DNA from: Sphingomonadales bacterium
GTDB taxonomy: Bacteria; Pseudomonadota; Alphaproteobacteria; Sphingomonadales; Sphingomonadaceae
Length of the DNA: 8,285 nt
Direction: 5' to 3'
Assembly (NCBI GenBank): GCA_017302775.1
Contig: JAFLDC010000098.1
Location: 1 to 8,285 of the forward strand
The notes below the pieces were generated by a model. The model was given only the letters and a program-made list of their open reading frames with translations, did no database searches and was not told the DNA's origin. The translations under genes were made by a program, and so were the position numbers. Below are positions 5,900-8,285 of the stretch, one piece after another (position 1 is the first letter of the stretch; every line of letters begins with the position of its first letter).

Positions 5900-6886
5900 A
5901 TGGAAGAGCGTGAGGTTGACGCGGCAGGCCTGCCACCGCTTACAGTCCCCGATCTTTCGCCCGAAGCTCGCCGCAGAAGAGCCAAGCGGCTGCGCGACGC
6001 CTATGACGAGCATGTCGGGCCGCAGGGACGGTTCTGGAATTCCCGCTTCTTTCGGGTAATCGCACGGGTCTGGGCTGGCGCCTATCATGATGGCTTCATC
6101 CACGCCGGCAACCTGGCCTACATGGCCATCCTCGCCTTGTTTCCGTTCTTCATCACGGTGGCCGCCGGGTTCAGCCTGATTGGCGAACAGGAACAGCGGG
6201 CCGCTTCGGTCCATGCCTTTCTGCAGGCGTTGCCTCCAATTGTCGCCAGCGCCCTGGAGCCGGTGGCTATGGACGTCATCGTTGCGCGCAGCGGGTGGCT
6301 GCTGTGGGTCGGCGGGCTGGTCGGCTTGTGGACCGTCGGCAGCCTGATCGAGACAATCCGCGATATTCTGCGGCGGGCTTATGGCACGCATGAAACCGTG
6401 GCCTATTGGCGTTATCGGCTGATTTCCACCGGGGTCATTATCGTTGCCGTCATCGCCATGCTGTTCGCGCTGCTTGCCCAGGTCGCGATCGGAGCCGCGC
6501 AGGAAGTGATTCAGGCCTGGTTCCCGCGTGCGGCCGATTGGATCGGAACGCTGGGAACCTCTCGGCTGGTTCCGGCGATGGTAATCTATGCCGCCGTCTA
6601 TCTGCTTTTCCTCACCCTTACTCCCAGCGCATACCGCAAACGCCGCTACCTGAAATGGCCCGGCGCGTTGTTTGTCACAGTCTGGTGGGCCGCGGTCAGC
6701 GCAGCCTTGCCGGCCGTGCTGCACCGGTTCTTCTCCTATGACCTCACCTATGGCAGCCTGGCCGGGGTAATGATCGCGCTTTTCTTTTTCTGGTTGGTCG
6801 GCTTAGGAATGGTTGTGGGCGCGGAATTGAACGCAGCACTGACCGAGAGTCCGGAAGAACAGGATTTGCTGGGCCGCACACGGTAG
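5900..6886 (+). CDS. YihY family inner-membrane protein
   Basis: The product has 328 residues. A charged cytoplasmic N-terminus of about 65 residues (PEARRRRAKRLRDAYDEHVG) is followed by about six membrane segments near 72-92, 131-151, 176-200, 222-242, 253-273 and 285-308. Family signatures include HAGNLAYMAILALFPFF, the GSLIETIRDILRRAYG loop, YLKWPGALF and SYDLTYGSLAGVMIALFFFWL, and the closing GAELNAAL. The family was once labelled ribonuclease BN; that name was an error, since RNase BN is ElaC/RNase Z. Its biochemical role is unsettled, although work in other bacteria points to envelope lipid homeostasis. The gene lies 14 bases after the dnaJ-class gene and 20 before fabI, so co-transcription is likely. 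No strong ribosome site is visible before the ATG. Confidence 0.93.
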   Translation: MEEREVDAAGLPPLTVPDLSPEARRRRAKRLRDAYDEHVGPQGRFWNSRFFRVIARVWAGAYHDGFIHAGNLAYMAILALFPFFITVAAGFSLIGEQEQRAASVHAFLQALPPIVASALEPVAMDVIVARSGWLLWVGGLVGLWTVGSLIETIRDILRRAYGTHETVAYWRYRLISTGVIIVAVIAMLFALLAQVAIGAAQEVIQAWFPRAADWIGTLGTSRLVPAMVIYAAVYLLFLTLTPSAYRKRRYLKWPGALFVTVWWAAVSAALPAVLHRFFSYDLTYGSLAGVMIALFFFWLVGLGMVVGAELNAALTESPEEQDLLGRTR

Positions 6887-6906
6887 GGAAACGACGGGAA
6901 TACAAT

Positions 6907-7710
6907 ATGAGCGGATTGATGCAGGGCAAACGCGGGCTGATCATGGGTCTGGCGAACGACAAGTCGTTAGCCTGGGGAATCGCGCAACAGCTTCACAAGC
7001 ACGGTGCGGAATTGGCCTTTTCCTATCAGGGCGAAGCCCTGGAAAAGCGGGTCCGTCCGCTTGCCGCCAGCCTGGGCAGTGATTTCCTGATCGACTGCGA
7101 CGTGTCCGACATGGCGGCGCTTGACACCGCCTTCGCTCAACTGGCGGCCCGCTGGCCCACGATAGACTTCGTGGTCCACGCGATCGGTTTTTCCGACAAG
7201 AACGAACTTCGCGGCCGGTATTGTGATACCAGCCTCGATAATTTCCTGATGACCATGAACATTTCCGCCTATTCGCTGGTCGCGGTGACCAAGCGAGCGG
7301 CGGCGATGATGCCCGATGGCGGTTCGATCCTGACGCTTAGTTACTATGGTGCCGAAAAGGTCGTGCCGCATTACAACGTAATGGGTGTGGCCAAGGCCGC
7401 CCTTGAAACCAGTGTGAAGTATCTGGCTAATGATCTGGGGCCAGACCGGATCCGGGTCAACGCCATTTCGGCCGGGCCAATCCGGACCCTGGCCGCCAGC
7501 GGAATTGGCGATTTCCGCTATATCCTCAAATGGAACGAACTGAATTCGCCGCTGCGCCGCAATGTCACGATCGAGGATGTTGGCGGATCCGCGCTGTATT
7601 TGCTGTCAGACCTGTCTTCCGGCGTCACCGGCGAGACCCACCATGTTGATGCCGGCTATCACGTGGTCGGCATGAAGCAGGAAGACGCGCCGGATATCGC
7701 GCTAAGCTAG
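6907..7710 (+). CDS. fabI: enoyl-[acyl-carrier-protein] reductase (NADH), FabI
   Basis: FabI reduces trans-2-enoyl-ACP to acyl-ACP, the last step of each cycle of type II fatty acid elongation. It acts as a cytoplasmic tetramer and is the target of triclosan and isoniazid-class inhibitors. The 267-residue SDR has the cofactor motif GLANDKSLAWGIA (14-26) and CDVSD (64-68). HAIGFSDKNEL (91-101) contains the glycine tied to triclosan sensitivity. The catalytic Y-x6-K is Tyr156 and Lys163 in HYNVMGVAKAALE, with the second active-site tyrosine at 146. RVNAISAGPIRTLAASGI (183-200) is nearly identical to the E. coli stretch. The ATG at 6907 follows GACGGGA and matches alphaproteobacterial FabI starts (GLMQGKRGLIMG). 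It is third in the cluster with the dnaJ-class gene and yihY and convergent to the gene at 7719. No inactivating change is seen. Confidence 0.97.
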   Translation: MSGLMQGKRGLIMGLANDKSLAWGIAQQLHKHGAELAFSYQGEALEKRVRPLAASLGSDFLIDCDVSDMAALDTAFAQLAARWPTIDFVVHAIGFSDKNELRGRYCDTSLDNFLMTMNISAYSLVAVTKRAAAMMPDGGSILTLSYYGAEKVVPHYNVMGVAKAALETSVKYLANDLGPDRIRVNAISAGPIRTLAASGIGDFRYILKWNELNSPLRRNVTIEDVGGSALYLLSDLSSGVTGETHHVDAGYHVVGMKQEDAPDIALS

Positions 7711-7718
7711 TCCCGGGT

Positions 7719-8279
7719 TCACTTCGGCTCAGGTAGAGGCGGCGGAGCTGACTGGCCTTTGGCGGCCGCTTCTTCCTCGGCCTTGCGGCGGTCTTCCATC
7801 TGCTTTTCGACTTCCTCCACCCGCGATTGGGTGTCGGCTGCTTCGGCGTCGATCGTCGCGAGGCGCTTGGCCCGCTCTTCCGCAATCAACTGGCCAGCCC
7901 GGACTCCGGGATCGGTTTCCTTCTCGCCGCGCGCCTGGGCGAGCAACTGACCGGTGCAACCGGTCCAGCCCCCAGCCCCGGTAGGCGAGCAGCTCATCGT
8001 ACCGCTGCGGCCAACCGTTTCAAGCGACCGGACGCGCTGCGACCAGGCCTGATTGGAAGGTGCCGACGAAGTACGCAAGGTGGGCGGAATGCGATAGCGT
8101 TCCCCCTCGTCCATTCGCGGGCAGACCACGATCTCGTCGCCGGTCGATTCGGGGCATTTGTCATCGCCATAGACGATCACCATGTTGACCTTGGGCTCGG
8201 CGGCACCCTCCTGTGCGGCGGCAGGGGCGGCAGCCAACAGGCCAAAGGCAAACGGAATGGCGGCAAATAGCGAACGCAT
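7719..8279 (-). CDS. exported four-cysteine protein with charged coiled-coil tail, function unknown
   Basis: The product has 186 residues. A Sec signal peptide (MRSLFAAIPFAFGLLAAAPA...) has probable cleavage after Ala22 (AAA|QE), placing it in the periplasm or beyond. The mature N-terminal half carries four cysteines at 42, 53, 97 and 108, in the contexts VIVYGDDKCPESTGDEIVVC and SCSPTGAGGWTGC. These could form two disulfides. Residues about 117-175 are strongly charged and heptad-like (LIAEERAKRLATIDAEAADT, then VEEVEKQMEDRRKAEEE), predicting a helix or coiled coil. The tail is proline-rich (SAPPPLPEPK). I recognise the YGDD.CP...GDEIVVC.R....RYRIP pattern as common in sphingomonad genomes but know no function. 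The start is close to the window edge, so its promoter is outside. It is convergent with fabI, eight bases apart, with no clear terminator between. Confidence 0.85.
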   Translation of the reverse strand: MRSLFAAIPFAFGLLAAAPAAAQEGAAEPKVNMVIVYGDDKCPESTGDEIVVCPRMDEGERYRIPPTLRTSSAPSNQAWSQRVRSLETVGRSGTMSCSPTGAGGWTGCTGQLLAQARGEKETDPGVRAGQLIAEERAKRLATIDAEAADTQSRVEEVEKQMEDRRKAEEEAAAKGQSAPPPLPEPK

Positions 8280-8285
8280 CGGAAT

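Noticed and set aside
5765..6724. Long minus-strand open frame opposite the dnaJ/yihY region
   Set aside because: It mirrors strongly identified genes. The product is rich in Arg, Gln, Gly and Asp with no domain, as expected of antisense frames in GC-rich DNA.

Overview
The window is GC-rich, densely coded bacterial chromosome. It carries nine protein genes plus the 3' part of a tenth, with no RNA gene, insertion sequence, CRISPR array or prophage signal. The MnmA and FabI sequences, the gene order pdxH / dnaJ-class / yihY / fabI, and two exported proteins of a type I associate with sphingomonads suggest an alphaproteobacterium of the order Sphingomonadales (Erythrobacter, Sphingomonas or Novosphingobium relatives). 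That placement rests on recognition of the proteins, not on a database search.

Left part (1-2194). The tRNA 2-thiouridylase gene mnmA runs in from the left edge and ends four bases from a convergent gene for a small membrane-anchored protein with four cysteines and no known function. That gene is divergent, with 32 bases between start codons, from a lipoprotein serine hydrolase of the beta-lactamase fold.

Middle (2195-4833). A 133-base leader with inverted repeats and a strong Shine-Dalgarno site precedes a GDP-L-fucose synthase homologue. This protein keeps most family motifs, but the catalytic Tyr and Lys of the YxxxK motif are His and Gln, and the PTN motif is PTG. It has no gmd partner in the window and is the most unusual item here. 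Convergent to it is a two-gene minus-strand operon, pdxH followed by a FieF/YiiP-type cation diffusion facilitator, joined by an ATGA stop/start overlap.

Right part (4834-8285). A 107-base divergent intergenic region separates pdxH from a plus-strand cluster: a CbpA-like J-domain co-chaperone, a YihY-family inner-membrane protein and the enoyl-ACP reductase FabI. They are 14 and 20 bases apart and probably co-transcribed. A heat-shock-like promoter may sit directly against the dnaJ-class start codon. A convergent gene for an exported, four-cysteine, coiled-coil-ended protein of unknown function fills the right edge.

Most of the window is housekeeping: tRNA modification, PLP synthesis, metal export, protein folding and fatty acid elongation. 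No gap between genes exceeds 133 bases. I see no convincing new multi-gene system. The active-site-altered fucose synthase homologue is the best lead.
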